Assembly: GCA_036741695.1 (NCBI GenBank)
Contig: DAINRU010000002.1
Coordinates: 1 to 64,000, forward strand
Reading direction: 5' to 3'
Length of the DNA stretch: 64,000 nt
DNA from: JAFANK01 sp036741695
GTDB lineage: Bacteria; Vulcanimicrobiota; Vulcanimicrobiia; Eremiobacterales; Eremiobacteraceae
Below the pieces are notes generated by a model. That model searched no databases. It had not been told where the DNA came from and worked only from the letters and a program-made list of their open reading frames with translations. Below, in pieces: positions 52,819-61,890 of the stretch. Position 1 is the stretch's first letter, and every line of letters begins with the position of its first letter. A program made the position numbers and the translations under genes.

Positions 52819-54204
52819 TTGAAGCGCACACGTCTCTCTCGCGTTCTCGGACTTTCCGACCTCTCGATCCTGTCCTCGGCGAGCATGGCGCCCGCCTATT
52901 CGATCGCGTCGACGTTCGGCCTCATGGTCGCAGCGGCCGGCTCGGGCGCGATACTCTCGCTCATCGCACTGACGATCCCGATCGTCTTCATCGCGATCGC
53001 CTTCCACCGCCTATGCGAGGATCAGGCCGACGCAGGCTCAACCTATGCCTGGTCGCGCGTCGCCTTCGGCTACAAACCCGGCGCCTTCGCCGCCTGGATC
53101 GTCGTGCTTTCGTATTTCTTCGCCGCAGTCGCGGCGGTCGTGCCAGCCGGCATCTACACGCTTGAGCTGCTCTCGTCGTTCGGGTGGCTGCCAGCCTCGC
53201 TCGTCAACCAGGCTCCAGCGGTCGCGATCGCCGGCAGCTGTTGGGTCCTGGCGGCAAGCGCGCTGCTCATCGGCGGCATGCGTCCAACGGCTCGGGCCAC
53301 GGGGCTCTTCCTGCTGGCCGAAGTCGCTGCCCTCATGCTGTTCGCCGTGATCGCGCTCTTCCATCACCCGGTGGCCGCCGCCAGCCACGCGCATATAGTC
53401 TCGCTCGGCGCGCGCGGCATGACCGGTTTTCTGGCCGCCATGGTGCTCTCGATCTGGGTGACGGACGGCTGGGAGGTCTCGACCTACGCTTCCGAAGAGA
53501 ACTCAGGAACGTCTCGTCAGCCAGGGCTTGGCGGTCTCTTCGGGTTGCTCATCACCGTCGTCATCGTGATCATCTGCATGGCGGCCTACTCGAGGGTGAC
53601 CGACCTCGCGAGCATCTCCAGCCACGCGGCCGACACGCTCGCCTTCGTCGCCGTGCAGCTCGGCGGCGGCTGGAAGACGACTGTCATGGTCGTCACCGTG
53701 CTCGTCTCGACCGCAGCGACCTTGTGGACGACACAGCTTGGCATCTCGCGCGGCCTCTTCTCGATGGCTCGGGATTCTGTGTTCCCACGGGCGCTCTCGG
53801 CCGTCCATCCCAACTTCGGCACGCCGCACTTGAGCATACTCGCCGTCAACATCGGCGTCATGTTCGTCACGCTGCTCACCGGGTTCTTGCCCTCGGCCAA
53901 CGATGCGCTGCTCGAAGTGGTGAACGCCTCGTCCATATTCCTTGGTATGACGTTCATCCTGACCGGCCTGGCCTGCGTTGTGCACTTTCGTCGCAAAGGC
54001 TTCCCCGTGACCGACCTCACACGCGTGGTGCTGCCGGCGATCGGCACGCTCGCCGTGACGGCACTGCTGGTCTTCAATTTCGCCAATCAATCGCGTGTCG
54101 ATCAGTGGATCGTCCTTGTCTTTGTCGCCATGGGCGTGGTCTTCGCGGCCGTGCCGAGGCTCCCGCGCGCAGCCGCGCCCGACTACCGTGTCCCAGCCGC
54201 CTGA
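52819..54204 (+). CDS. APC-family amino-acid permease (paralog of 49668)
   Basis: A 461-residue twelve-helix transporter with the same signatures as the gene at 49668: LSDLSILSSASMAPAYSIAS, GSTYAWSRVAFGYKPG, DGWEVSTYASEENSG and ALSAVHPNFGTPH. It uses a TTG start without a strong ribosome-binding site. Substrate unknown. The shared motifs and arrangement point to duplication around the protease gene. Confidence 0.9.
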   Translation: MKRTRLSRVLGLSDLSILSSASMAPAYSIASTFGLMVAAAGSGAILSLIALTIPIVFIAIAFHRLCEDQADAGSTYAWSRVAFGYKPGAFAAWIVVLSYFFAAVAAVVPAGIYTLELLSSFGWLPASLVNQAPAVAIAGSCWVLAASALLIGGMRPTARATGLFLLAEVAALMLFAVIALFHHPVAAASHAHIVSLGARGMTGFLAAMVLSIWVTDGWEVSTYASEENSGTSRQPGLGGLFGLLITVVIVIICMAAYSRVTDLASISSHAADTLAFVAVQLGGGWKTTVMVVTVLVSTAATLWTTQLGISRGLFSMARDSVFPRALSAVHPNFGTPHLSILAVNIGVMFVTLLTGFLPSANDALLEVVNASSIFLGMTFILTGLACVVHFRRKGFPVTDLTRVVLPAIGTLAVTALLVFNFANQSRVDQWIVLVFVAMGVVFAAVPRLPRAAAPDYRVPAA

Positions 54205-54251
54205 GCGACCTTCAGCGTACTAAGCTTTCCCCGCAAGAGCGACGATAGTCA

Positions 54252-54318
54252 CAAGTGAGGCCCCCCAGAGTCCTATAGGTGGCCTTTATTCATGGGCGCG
54301 CGCGCCCGGCCTCACTTG
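54252..54318 (+). ncRNA. Structured leader of the chaperone-usher operon (candidate regulatory RNA)
   Basis: An 11-bp perfect outer stem CAAGTGAGGCC/GGCCTCACTTG (54252-54262 with 54308-54318) encloses 45 bases. The inner part includes the self-complementary GGGCGCGCGCGCCC (54294-54307) and CCTATAGG. It ends 25 bp before the start of the pilin gene. It matches no riboswitch family I know. A DNA operator or transposon remnant is an alternative. Confidence 0.45.
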
Positions 54319-54343
54319 CCTCGTGGAGAAATGAAATCGATTT

Positions 54344-54883
54344 ATGAACAAACTGATAAGAATAGCAGTCCTCGTCGCGCTCGCGACACTACCGTTGTCG
54401 TCGGTCGCGCTCGCGGGAACCGCTACGAGCACATTCACGGTGACGGCCAACGTCACCAAGAACTGCACGATCAGCGCCGCGAACATCGCGTTCGGCCCGT
54501 ACGATCCGATCGTCGCCAACGCAGTGACACCCCTCACGCTCCCGTCGACGGTCACCGTCGCATGCACGAAGGGTGCAGTGGCAACGGTGGGTCTCAATGC
54601 CGGCACGAATCCCGGAGCGGGTGGTTGCGCCACGACCAGAGCGATGAGCTCCGGTGGTGGGGCGCCGTCGTACCTGTGCTATGAGATCTATCAACCAGCG
54701 CCCGGCGCGGGCAACGTGTCCGCGACGACGACCGTCTGGGGCAACGTCGCCGCGAGCTGGTGGACCTACACCTCGGCTGGCAAGGCGCCATTCGGGTTGG
54801 TGGATACAGGGCAAATCCCAGCAGGCCAGGACGTGCCTGCCCTCTCCTACACGGATTCGGTCATCGCCACCGTCACGTTCTAG
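54344..54883 (+). CDS. Spore coat U-domain (SCPU) pilin, major subunit of an archaic chaperone-usher pilus
   Basis: A 179-residue secreted protein. Its signal peptide ends near LSSVALAG. The mature start TSTFTVTANVTKNCTISAANIAFGPYD is typical of CsuA/B-like pilins, with conserved cysteines and the C-terminal donor-acceptor strand PALSYTDSVIATVTF. The subunits polymerise by donor-strand exchange outside the cell. It is the first gene of a four-gene operon. Confidence 0.9.
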   Translation: MNKLIRIAVLVALATLPLSSVALAGTATSTFTVTANVTKNCTISAANIAFGPYDPIVANAVTPLTLPSTVTVACTKGAVATVGLNAGTNPGAGGCATTRAMSSGGGAPSYLCYEIYQPAPGAGNVSATTTVWGNVAASWWTYTSAGKAPFGLVDTGQIPAGQDVPALSYTDSVIATVTF

Positions 54884-54907
54884 GACTGGATTGCATTGGG
54901 ACTGCAC

Positions 54908-55678
54908 ATGGGCCGAATGGGGTCGGCCCTCGCATTGAGCATGATCGCAGCGCTCGGCCTTGTCGTCGGCAAGGCCGAGCCCGCGATGGCCAGCAATATC
55001 GCAGTTTCACCGGTGAATATCTACCTCGCACGCGCAGGTGCGAGCGCCCTCCTCACGCTGACGAACCAAGGAAGCGACAGCATCAGCTTCTCGGTCCACA
55101 CCTACAGCTGGACCCAAGGTGAGTCGGGCGAGATCGACCTTGCGCCGACCTCAGACATCATCTTTTTCCCCACCCTGCTGACGATCGCTCCGGGCGAAAG
55201 CCGCAATATCCGCCTCGGTACGGAACTGCAACCGGGTAGCATCGAAAAGACATATCGCATCGTGCTGGACGAGTTGCCGGCCGCGCGCACGGCCCAAACA
55301 CACCCTGCCATGCAAGTACGCGTGCTGACCAGATTGAGCATACCCATCTTCTTGACGCCGGTGCAAACGCACGTGCAAGCGGATGTGAGCGATGTCGCCG
55401 TGAGCAAAGGCGTGCTCAGCGTCCGGGTTGATAATCCTGGGACGGAACACATCGTGCCGTCGATGAGCGTCATTGGTCTGGGGGCGAGCGGGGAGACCAC
55501 CTATAGTCTCGGGCCGCACCAGCTCTGGTACATCTTGGCGGGTGGGGTGCGAAACGTCAACGTGCCGCTGCCGTCAAAACCCTGCGCCAAAGTTCGCACG
55601 GTGCAGGTCGTCGTTCATGTCGACTCTCTCGTGGTGAAGAAGAGCGTCTCGACACCCTCTGGCGCCTGCGCGTCGTGA
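54908..55678 (+). CDS. Archaic-type pilus chaperone (CsuC/PapD-like)
   Basis: A 256-residue periplasmic chaperone. A signal peptide (about 1-28) precedes NIAVSPVNIYLARAGASALLTLTN, the first Ig-like domain, then FSVHTYSWTQGESGE, where the Trp-Thr-Gln motif marks the archaic (sigma) class, and SRNIRLG. It holds pilin subunits folded before delivery to the usher. It starts 24 bp after the pilin stop. Confidence 0.9.
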   Translation: MGRMGSALALSMIAALGLVVGKAEPAMASNIAVSPVNIYLARAGASALLTLTNQGSDSISFSVHTYSWTQGESGEIDLAPTSDIIFFPTLLTIAPGESRNIRLGTELQPGSIEKTYRIVLDELPAARTAQTHPAMQVRVLTRLSIPIFLTPVQTHVQADVSDVAVSKGVLSVRVDNPGTEHIVPSMSVIGLGASGETTYSLGPHQLWYILAGGVRNVNVPLPSKPCAKVRTVQVVVHVDSLVVKKSVSTPSGACAS

Positions 55679-55694
55679 GAGAAAGCTGCGTAGT

Positions 55695-58430
55695 ATGCGG
55701 TCTTCTGACCGATCTGCGGCACCGCAGCAACCCAGACTGAAGCCCGCCCGAGTCATCTTCATCGCCCTTGTTCTCGTGCTGGTGCTGGCCTCGGCGCTGG
55801 CAAATGATCTCTTCGGGGATCGGGGCATTCTGCATGGACGGGGGCACGGATCGGGGAGCGCGCTGCAGGCGCGCCACGCGCACGGCTCTCGGACCGCCGC
55901 ACGAGCACGAGTCACGGCGCGCCACGAAAGCGCAGCGCACCGTGGCCACATCCATCACCCATCGGTGGCTGCCAGGTTCGTCGGAAACTGCCGCATCCGC
56001 TACCGGCATCACGCAGCTACTCCCGTCGCCACGCAACCGCAGCAGACGTCGAAGGCTCCTGCCAACGCACCGGTCCCCTCAAACGTGCGTCGCGGCTCAA
56101 AAGCCAGGACTGTCCGTGTCGCCAAGGCGTCATCCGCGCAGCGCGCGAGTTCGCCGCGTCCGTCAGAAATTGCCACCGCAGCACAGCCGTCCGCAGGGCA
56201 GCGTGCCTACCTGAGCTTCAACGTGAATGGCGTGGATGAGGGAGAGGTCCTGGCTATTGTGCGCCCGGGCGACGTTCTCGTGCCGCTTGCCGCTCTCAAG
56301 CGGGCGGGCATCATCAACCTCAACGCTGAACCCGTCACCATCGATGGGGTTCCCTACGTATCGCTTCGGCATCTCGCACCAGCTGTGAGCTATACGTTCA
56401 ACGAACGGTCGCTCGCGCTCAACGTCATGGCGCAGCCCAGCTATTTGGGCTCTGCGGTCATCGACCTGCAGGGCAGCCGAGCGCCTGCGCTCGTCTACAG
56501 CAAGAACGCGAGCGCCTTCTTCAATTATGCGGTCAATTGGGAAAACTTCAATCAGCTGAGCGAGTTCTCGGAAGTCGGCGTCAGCTCGAACGGTAATCTC
56601 TACTACAGCGGCTTTTCGTTCGCGCCAGGCGGCAAACTGATCCGCGGGCTCACCAACGCGACGTTCGACAATCCGTCGTCCATGAAGCGCTGGGTGGTGG
56701 GTGACACGTTCGCATCCGGTGGCCTGTTCGGCGGCAACGCCTTTATCGGCGGTATCAGCGTGTCGCGCGACTTCGGCCTCAATCCATATTTCATCCAGTA
56801 TCCGGGGATCGGGATCTCCGGACAAGCGCTGACTCCGTCGACGGCACAAGTGTACGTCAACGGGCACCTGGTCAGCACGCAGCCGGTAGCCCCGGGAAAG
56901 TTCGACATCACCAACATCCCCGTGGTCGCGGGCGGCGGCAATGCGCAGGTCGTCGTGACCGACGCATTTGGACGGACGCAGACGCTGTCATCCACCTACT
57001 ACTACTCGACAACGGTGTTGGCACGGGGGTTGTCCGAGTATAGCTATAACCTGGGCGCAAAGCGCGAGAACGTGGACATCTCGAGCGGCGATTATGGGCC
57101 CGTCGTCTTCATCGGCCAAGACCGAGTCGGCATAACGGATTGGTTCACAGGCGGCGCGATGCTCAACGGAGGCGCCGGAGTCATCAGCGGTGGTCCCACT
57201 GCGAGCTTCCGATTGGGAAGAGGCCAGCTCGGCCTCAACGCCTCGCTCAGTCATGCCGCTGGCGTCGGGGGCAGCGCGGCAGAAGCGGACTACAGCTATC
57301 AGAACAAGTTCATCAGCTACGGCGGGACGCTGGCCGCGGTGAGCTCGAACTTCGCAAATGCGAGCTTGGCGCCCACGGATAACAGGACCACCCGCCTGGC
57401 CAGCGTCTTCACGGGTTTTCAAATCGGCCCGCGCGCAAACCTGACCATGAGCTATACGGCGAGCAGGCTTCGCGATACCGGCGACCAGGATGTCGCCGCT
57501 CTCACGGGCTCGGTGCTGCTGTCGCGCAGATTCGACCTCGTGGCGACAGCCGACAGCACGTATGGAGCTGCGTCCGCCAACGCGCATCAGTACTTCGTGT
57601 CTCTCAACTACCAGCTCGGGTCCAACACGCTCGGAGCGGTGTCGCAGCAAGGTGGCAGCGCCGGCGGAGGTAGTGGCATATCGGTTCAGCAGTCGCTGCC
57701 GCTGGGTGAAGGCGTCGGGTACCTGTTTTCACACGGCTCAGGGTCTGAGATCCAAGACGATGATTATTTCCAAGTGCAAACGTCGTACGGCTTCTACCAG
57801 GCGAGCTATCTCCAGGAGAACGGATCGAGTCAAAAATCGCTGCTGGCGTCAGGCGGTCTGGTCGATGCGGGTGACGGCATCATGTTCACGCGCGCGGTCG
57901 AGGATGGGTTTGCCGTCATCGATGTTCCTGGTGTGCGCGGCGTCAGAGGCTACTACAACAATCAGCTGATCGGACGGACCGATGGACGAGGTCGGCTGCT
58001 CATCCCCAATCTTCTGTCGTATTATCAGAACAAAGTTGAGATCTCCGACCAGGACGTTCCGCTCGACTATAGCATCGGCGCGACCGAAGAGGTGGCCGCG
58101 CCGCCGTACCGCGGAGGAGCGCTCGTCAGATTCCCGGTGCAGCGCGTGGCGGCGGTCACTGGCAAGGTTGTCGTCGACGATCGAGGTCAGAAGGTCCCCT
58201 CATTCGGTGAACTACGGCTGACGCTTCACGGCCACGAGGTCGTCTCCGAGCTGACCGACAGGGGTGAGTTTTATCTGGAGAACCTGAGCCCTGGCCTTTA
58301 TGCTGGGGAGGTCGAGTATGCCGATGGCGCGTGCGCCTTTGAACTGGTCGTTCCCAACAAGCGCCAAGCGGTGACAGAGGTTGGCAGCGTGCCATGTGCC
58401 CCTCGCCAAATAGGGCAGCTGTCGCCGTGA
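55695..58430 (+). CDS. Archaic-type outer-membrane usher (CsuD-like) with long basic N-terminal linker
   Basis: A 911-residue outer-membrane pore. A hydrophobic signal segment is at 19-36. About 130 residues rich in Arg, His and Ala (37-168) follow, which ushers normally lack. The usher NTD begins at YLSFNVNGVDEGEVL (172). VYVNGHLVSTQPVAPGKFDI is the plug/barrel signature, and the C-terminal carboxypeptidase-like domains end with SVPCAPRQ. It secretes and assembles the pilus. It overlaps the next pilin gene by 4 bp. Confidence 0.9.
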   Translation: MRSSDRSAAPQQPRLKPARVIFIALVLVLVLASALANDLFGDRGILHGRGHGSGSALQARHAHGSRTAARARVTARHESAAHRGHIHHPSVAARFVGNCRIRYRHHAATPVATQPQQTSKAPANAPVPSNVRRGSKARTVRVAKASSAQRASSPRPSEIATAAQPSAGQRAYLSFNVNGVDEGEVLAIVRPGDVLVPLAALKRAGIINLNAEPVTIDGVPYVSLRHLAPAVSYTFNERSLALNVMAQPSYLGSAVIDLQGSRAPALVYSKNASAFFNYAVNWENFNQLSEFSEVGVSSNGNLYYSGFSFAPGGKLIRGLTNATFDNPSSMKRWVVGDTFASGGLFGGNAFIGGISVSRDFGLNPYFIQYPGIGISGQALTPSTAQVYVNGHLVSTQPVAPGKFDITNIPVVAGGGNAQVVVTDAFGRTQTLSSTYYYSTTVLARGLSEYSYNLGAKRENVDISSGDYGPVVFIGQDRVGITDWFTGGAMLNGGAGVISGGPTASFRLGRGQLGLNASLSHAAGVGGSAAEADYSYQNKFISYGGTLAAVSSNFANASLAPTDNRTTRLASVFTGFQIGPRANLTMSYTASRLRDTGDQDVAALTGSVLLSRRFDLVATADSTYGAASANAHQYFVSLNYQLGSNTLGAVSQQGGSAGGGSGISVQQSLPLGEGVGYLFSHGSGSEIQDDDYFQVQTSYGFYQASYLQENGSSQKSLLASGGLVDAGDGIMFTRAVEDGFAVIDVPGVRGVRGYYNNQLIGRTDGRGRLLIPNLLSYYQNKVEISDQDVPLDYSIGATEEVAAPPYRGGALVRFPVQRVAAVTGKVVVDDRGQKVPSFGELRLTLHGHEVVSELTDRGEFYLENLSPGLYAGEVEYADGACAFELVVPNKRQAVTEVGSVPCAPRQIGQLSP

Positions 58431-58906
58431 CGAAGACGAGGCTAGTCGCGGTTCTTGCCATCGGCGCGGGAATTGCGCTCTGCTGCACCTCAACCGCGCT
58501 TGCAGACCCCGACTATTGCACGTTCGCGGTCGTGTCGGGGATAAGCTTTGGCAATTACAACGTGCTCAGCGCGCTCCCGACGCAGTCGAACGGCACCATC
58601 AGCTACAGCTGCGCGTTATTCCCGCCGGCCGGCGAAGTCGTGAACATCCAATTGAGCACGGGCAGCGCGCCGACATTCAACCCGCGCTATATGGTCAATG
58701 GCGCCCAACATCTCAACTATAACGTGTACTTGGACGCGGGCCTGACCAAGATCTGGGGCAACGGTACCGGCGGTTCGTCGCAATACGGAGCGGTCACCCT
58801 CAACGGCGTCTTGACCACGCTGACCGTGTACGGCAACATCCCAGCCGGACAGGACGTGGGCGCCGGCGCGTATACAGACACGCTGACCGTGACCATGCTG
58901 TGGTAG
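58427..58906 (+). CDS. SCPU-domain pilin, probable tip subunit
   Basis: A 159-residue protein starting at GTG 58427 (GTGA overlap with the usher stop), which gives a normal signal peptide ending TSTALA. The SCPU domain has CTFAVVSGISFGNYNVLS, the paired cysteine near residue 66 and the C-terminal strand AYTDTLTVTMLW. Being last after the usher, as CsuE is, it may be the adhesive tip subunit. An in-frame ATG at 58394 is the alternative start. Confidence 0.88.
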   Translation: MTKTRLVAVLAIGAGIALCCTSTALADPDYCTFAVVSGISFGNYNVLSALPTQSNGTISYSCALFPPAGEVVNIQLSTGSAPTFNPRYMVNGAQHLNYNVYLDAGLTKIWGNGTGGSSQYGAVTLNGVLTTLTVYGNIPAGQDVGAGAYTDTLTVTMLW

Positions 58907-58990
58907 CGCTCTTGTAGGTCACTCTGGAAAAGGCGCGAATCTAGCGATCGACGAAGATAAAGAAAGCCGATTGTTTGGAGGTTCTCGCTC

Positions 58991-60277
58991 ATGGCGCGCC
59001 CCATGACCCTCACCGAAAAAATACTTGCCGCTCACTCGGGCAGAGCCGAGGTGAGTCCGGGCGACATCATCTCGATCGATCTCGATCTGGTCATGGCTAA
59101 CGAGCTCTCGGCGGCGGTGGCCATCACCGAATTCCGCAAGATCAAAGGCGCGACCAAGGTCTGGGATCATTCAAAGATCGCGCTCGTGCCTAGCCACTTC
59201 ACTCCCAACAAAGACATCGCTACGGCGACGCTCTCCAAGATGATGCGCGATTTCGCGACGGAGCAAGGCATCGAGCACTACTTCGAAGTGGGTCGCGGTG
59301 GCATCGAGCATGTGGTCCTGCCCGAGAACGGCATGGTCGGGCCGGGAGAGACGATCATCGGCGGCGATAGCCATACCACAACCTACGGCGGCGTGGGGGC
59401 GTTCGCCACCGGCGTCGGCTCGACCGACATCGCTGCGGCGTTCGCGACAGGCGAGATGTGGCTGCGCGTGCCGCCGACCGTGAAAATCGTCTACGAGGGC
59501 GCGCTGCGCCCGTACGCGTCCGCTAAGGACCTGATCCTTGCGACCATCGGGCGGCTCGGTGTCGACGGCGCCATCTACGGCGCGCTCGAATTCACAGGAC
59601 CCGTGGTGAAAGAGCTGCCCATCAGCGGGCGCTTTACCATGGCCAACATGTCGATCGAAGCCGGGGCGAAAAACGGCATCTTCCCGGTCGATGCTATGAC
59701 CGAGGCATATTGCGCCGCGGTCGGTAAGAAGAATTACACCGTCTATCACTCCGACCGCGACGCAGAGTACGAGCGGACCGTCGTCATCGACTGCTCGGCG
59801 ATCGAACCGCAGGTCGCAATCCCCTGGCTGCCTGAGAACACGAAGAACGCGTCCGACCTGAACGACATCGAAGTGCATCAAGCCGTGATCGGCACCTGCA
59901 CCAACGGGCGCATTGAAGACATGCGTCAGGCGGCAGAAGTGCTCAAGGGACGCAAGATCCATCCGCAGGTGCGTGCCATCGTCATCCCGGGAAGCCAGAA
60001 GGTGTACATGCAGTGCATCAAAGAGGGCCTCACTGAGATCTTCATCGAGGCCGGGTGCGTCGTGTCCACCCCCACCTGCGGACCATGTGTGGGCGGCCAC
60101 ATGGGCGTGCTCGCCGATGGCGAGCGCTGCATCTCCACCACGAATCGGAACTTCCGCGGACGGATGGGCCACGTGAAGAGTGAGGTCTACCTGGCCGGTC
60201 CATACGTCGCGGCCGCCTCGGCGGTCGCCGGGCACATCACCGGTCCCGAGCAGCTCGGCAAGCCGGTCGCAGCGTAG
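58991..60277 (+). CDS. leuC: 3-isopropylmalate/homoaconitate dehydratase large subunit (archaeal-type LeuC/HacA)
   Basis: A 428-residue aconitase-family subunit, the shorter archaeal/Thermus type rather than the ~466-residue enterobacterial LeuC. Substrate and cluster residues are in IIGGDSHTTTYGGVGAFATGVGS, IGTCTNGRIED and TPTCGPCVGGH, where three Cys hold the [4Fe-4S] cluster. It isomerises 2-isopropylmalate, or (homo)citrate analogues. The small subunit follows 6 bp later. Confidence 0.92.
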   Translation: MARPMTLTEKILAAHSGRAEVSPGDIISIDLDLVMANELSAAVAITEFRKIKGATKVWDHSKIALVPSHFTPNKDIATATLSKMMRDFATEQGIEHYFEVGRGGIEHVVLPENGMVGPGETIIGGDSHTTTYGGVGAFATGVGSTDIAAAFATGEMWLRVPPTVKIVYEGALRPYASAKDLILATIGRLGVDGAIYGALEFTGPVVKELPISGRFTMANMSIEAGAKNGIFPVDAMTEAYCAAVGKKNYTVYHSDRDAEYERTVVIDCSAIEPQVAIPWLPENTKNASDLNDIEVHQAVIGTCTNGRIEDMRQAAEVLKGRKIHPQVRAIVIPGSQKVYMQCIKEGLTEIFIEAGCVVSTPTCGPCVGGHMGVLADGERCISTTNRNFRGRMGHVKSEVYLAGPYVAAASAVAGHITGPEQLGKPVAA

Positions 60278-60283
60278 GCGCAC

Positions 60284-60796
60284 ATGATCCTCAAAGGCAC
60301 TGCGCACAAGTACGGCAAGAACGTCGACACGGACGTCATCATCCCCGGTCGCTATTGCAACCTCATCGACCCGGTGGAGCTCGGCAAGCACGCGCTCGAA
60401 GATCTCGACGCCGGCTTCGTCCGCAAGGCCAAGCCCGGCGATCTCATCGTCGCTGACACGAACTTCGGATGCGGCTCGTCGCGCGAGGTGGCAGCGGTGG
60501 CGCTCAAAGGCGCTGGTGTCGCCGGAGTCGTGGCGAAATCGTTCGCACGGATATTCTACCGGAACTGCATCAACACGGGCCTGCCCATCTTCGAGTGCCC
60601 CGAGGGCGTCGACGGCATCAACGACGGAGACACCATCACGGTGGACGCGGACAACGGCGTCATCCGCAACGAGTCGACCGGCAAGCAATTCAAAGCGACG
60701 CAGTTCCCGCAGTTCATGCAGGACCTCATCGCCGGTGGCGGGCTGCTGAAATACGTGGAGAAGCGGCTGCAAGAGAAAGCGGCGCAGACAGCATAG
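60284..60796 (+). CDS. leuD: 3-isopropylmalate/homoaconitate dehydratase small subunit
   Basis: A 170-residue swivelling-domain subunit with KYGKNVDTDVIIPGRY, NFGCGSSREVAAVALK, where the Ser loop binds substrate, and KSFARIFYRNCINTGLP. It pairs with the upstream large subunit. The loop sequence that sets leucine versus lysine pathway substrate is not decisive by eye. Confidence 0.92.
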   Translation: MILKGTAHKYGKNVDTDVIIPGRYCNLIDPVELGKHALEDLDAGFVRKAKPGDLIVADTNFGCGSSREVAAVALKGAGVAGVVAKSFARIFYRNCINTGLPIFECPEGVDGINDGDTITVDADNGVIRNESTGKQFKATQFPQFMQDLIAGGGLLKYVEKRLQEKAAQTA

Positions 60797-60798
60797 CA

Positions 60799-61878
60799 GT
60801 GTCGCACGCGCATCGCATCGCGGTCATCGGCGGAGACGGTGTCGGACCGGAAGTCACCGCCGAAGGCCTCAAGGTCCTCGCCCGCGCCGCCACGCTGTTC
60901 TGCTTCAGCTACGACGCCGTCGACTTCCCATTCGGGTCCGATCACTATCTTGCGACCAAGGAATTCATGCCGCCCGGCCAGCTCGAGCGTTTTCGCGAGT
61001 ACGACGCGATCCTGTTGGGCGCGATCGGCGATCCGCGGCTGCCGCCCGGTCTGGTCGAGCGCGGAGTGATCGCGGCCCTGCGTTTCGGGCTGGACCTGTA
61101 TATCAACCTGCGCCCGATCAAGCTCTACGCGGAACACCTGTGCCCGATCAAGGGCAAGACGCCGGCCGACGTCGACATGGTCGTCGTGCGCGAGAACACA
61201 GAAGACCTCTACACAGGCATCGGTGGGTACTTCAAGCGCGGCACGCCCGACGAAGTGGTCATCGCCAACCAGATCTTCACGCGCAAGGGGTGCGAACGAG
61301 CCGTCCGCTATGCGTTCGCGCTGGCGGCCACGCGCGGCAAGCGCAAGAAGCTGACGCTCGTCGACAAGGCCAACGCCATCGAAGTCCAGCAGTTGTGGCG
61401 ACGCACCGTTGACGAGGTCGCGCCGGACTTCCCAGGGGTCGCCTACGAGTTCGCCTACATCGACGCGGCGTGCATGTGGATGGTGAAGAACCCCGAGGCC
61501 TTCGACGTCATCGTCACCTCGAATCTCTTCGGCGACATCATCACCGATCTGGGGGCCATGGTGCAGGGCGGCATGGGGGTCGCGGCATCTGGGAACATCC
61601 ACCCGGGCCAGGTATCGCTTTTCGAACCGATCCACGGATCTGCCCCAAAATACAAGGGCCAGGGCGTCGTCAGCCCGATCGCCGCGATCGCCGCCGTCGG
61701 CATGATGCTGGAATATCTGGGTGAAGCTCAGGCGTCGCAGGCGATCGAATCGTCGATCGCCGCACTGCTGGCGAGCAAGCAGATCCCCTCGCTGGACGCG
61801 TCGAGCGGCCTTGCGACTTCGCAGATCGGTGACATGGTCGTGGCGGAGCTCTCACGGACCCAAAAGGCCGCAGTCTAA
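60799..61878 (+). CDS. Isocitrate/isopropylmalate dehydrogenase family protein
   Basis: A 359-residue decarboxylating dehydrogenase with a GTG start 2 bp after leuD. It has AVIGGDGVGPEVTAEGLKVL, NLRPIKLYAEHLCPIKGK, VVRENTEDLYTG, DIITDLGAM and EPIHGSAPKYKGQGVVSP. The Lys-Tyr after HGSAP is as in NADP-dependent isocitrate dehydrogenase rather than the Asp of LeuB. Context suggests LeuB, but homoisocitrate or isocitrate/tartrate-type activity is possible. Confidence 0.85.
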   Translation: MSHAHRIAVIGGDGVGPEVTAEGLKVLARAATLFCFSYDAVDFPFGSDHYLATKEFMPPGQLERFREYDAILLGAIGDPRLPPGLVERGVIAALRFGLDLYINLRPIKLYAEHLCPIKGKTPADVDMVVVRENTEDLYTGIGGYFKRGTPDEVVIANQIFTRKGCERAVRYAFALAATRGKRKKLTLVDKANAIEVQQLWRRTVDEVAPDFPGVAYEFAYIDAACMWMVKNPEAFDVIVTSNLFGDIITDLGAMVQGGMGVAASGNIHPGQVSLFEPIHGSAPKYKGQGVVSPIAAIAAVGMMLEYLGEAQASQAIESSIAALLASKQIPSLDASSGLATSQIGDMVVAELSRTQKAAV

Positions 61879-61890
61879 GAAAGAAGCAAC

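Noticed and set aside
59171..60772. 533-codon open frame on the minus strand
   Set aside because: It lies fully antisense to leuC and leuD, which have complete family motifs. The translation is Asp/His/Arg-rich with no recognisable domain.
60469..60798. Upstream extension of the dehydrogenase reading frame
   Set aside because: The extension lies inside leuD in another frame. The family N-terminus begins at the GTG at 60799.
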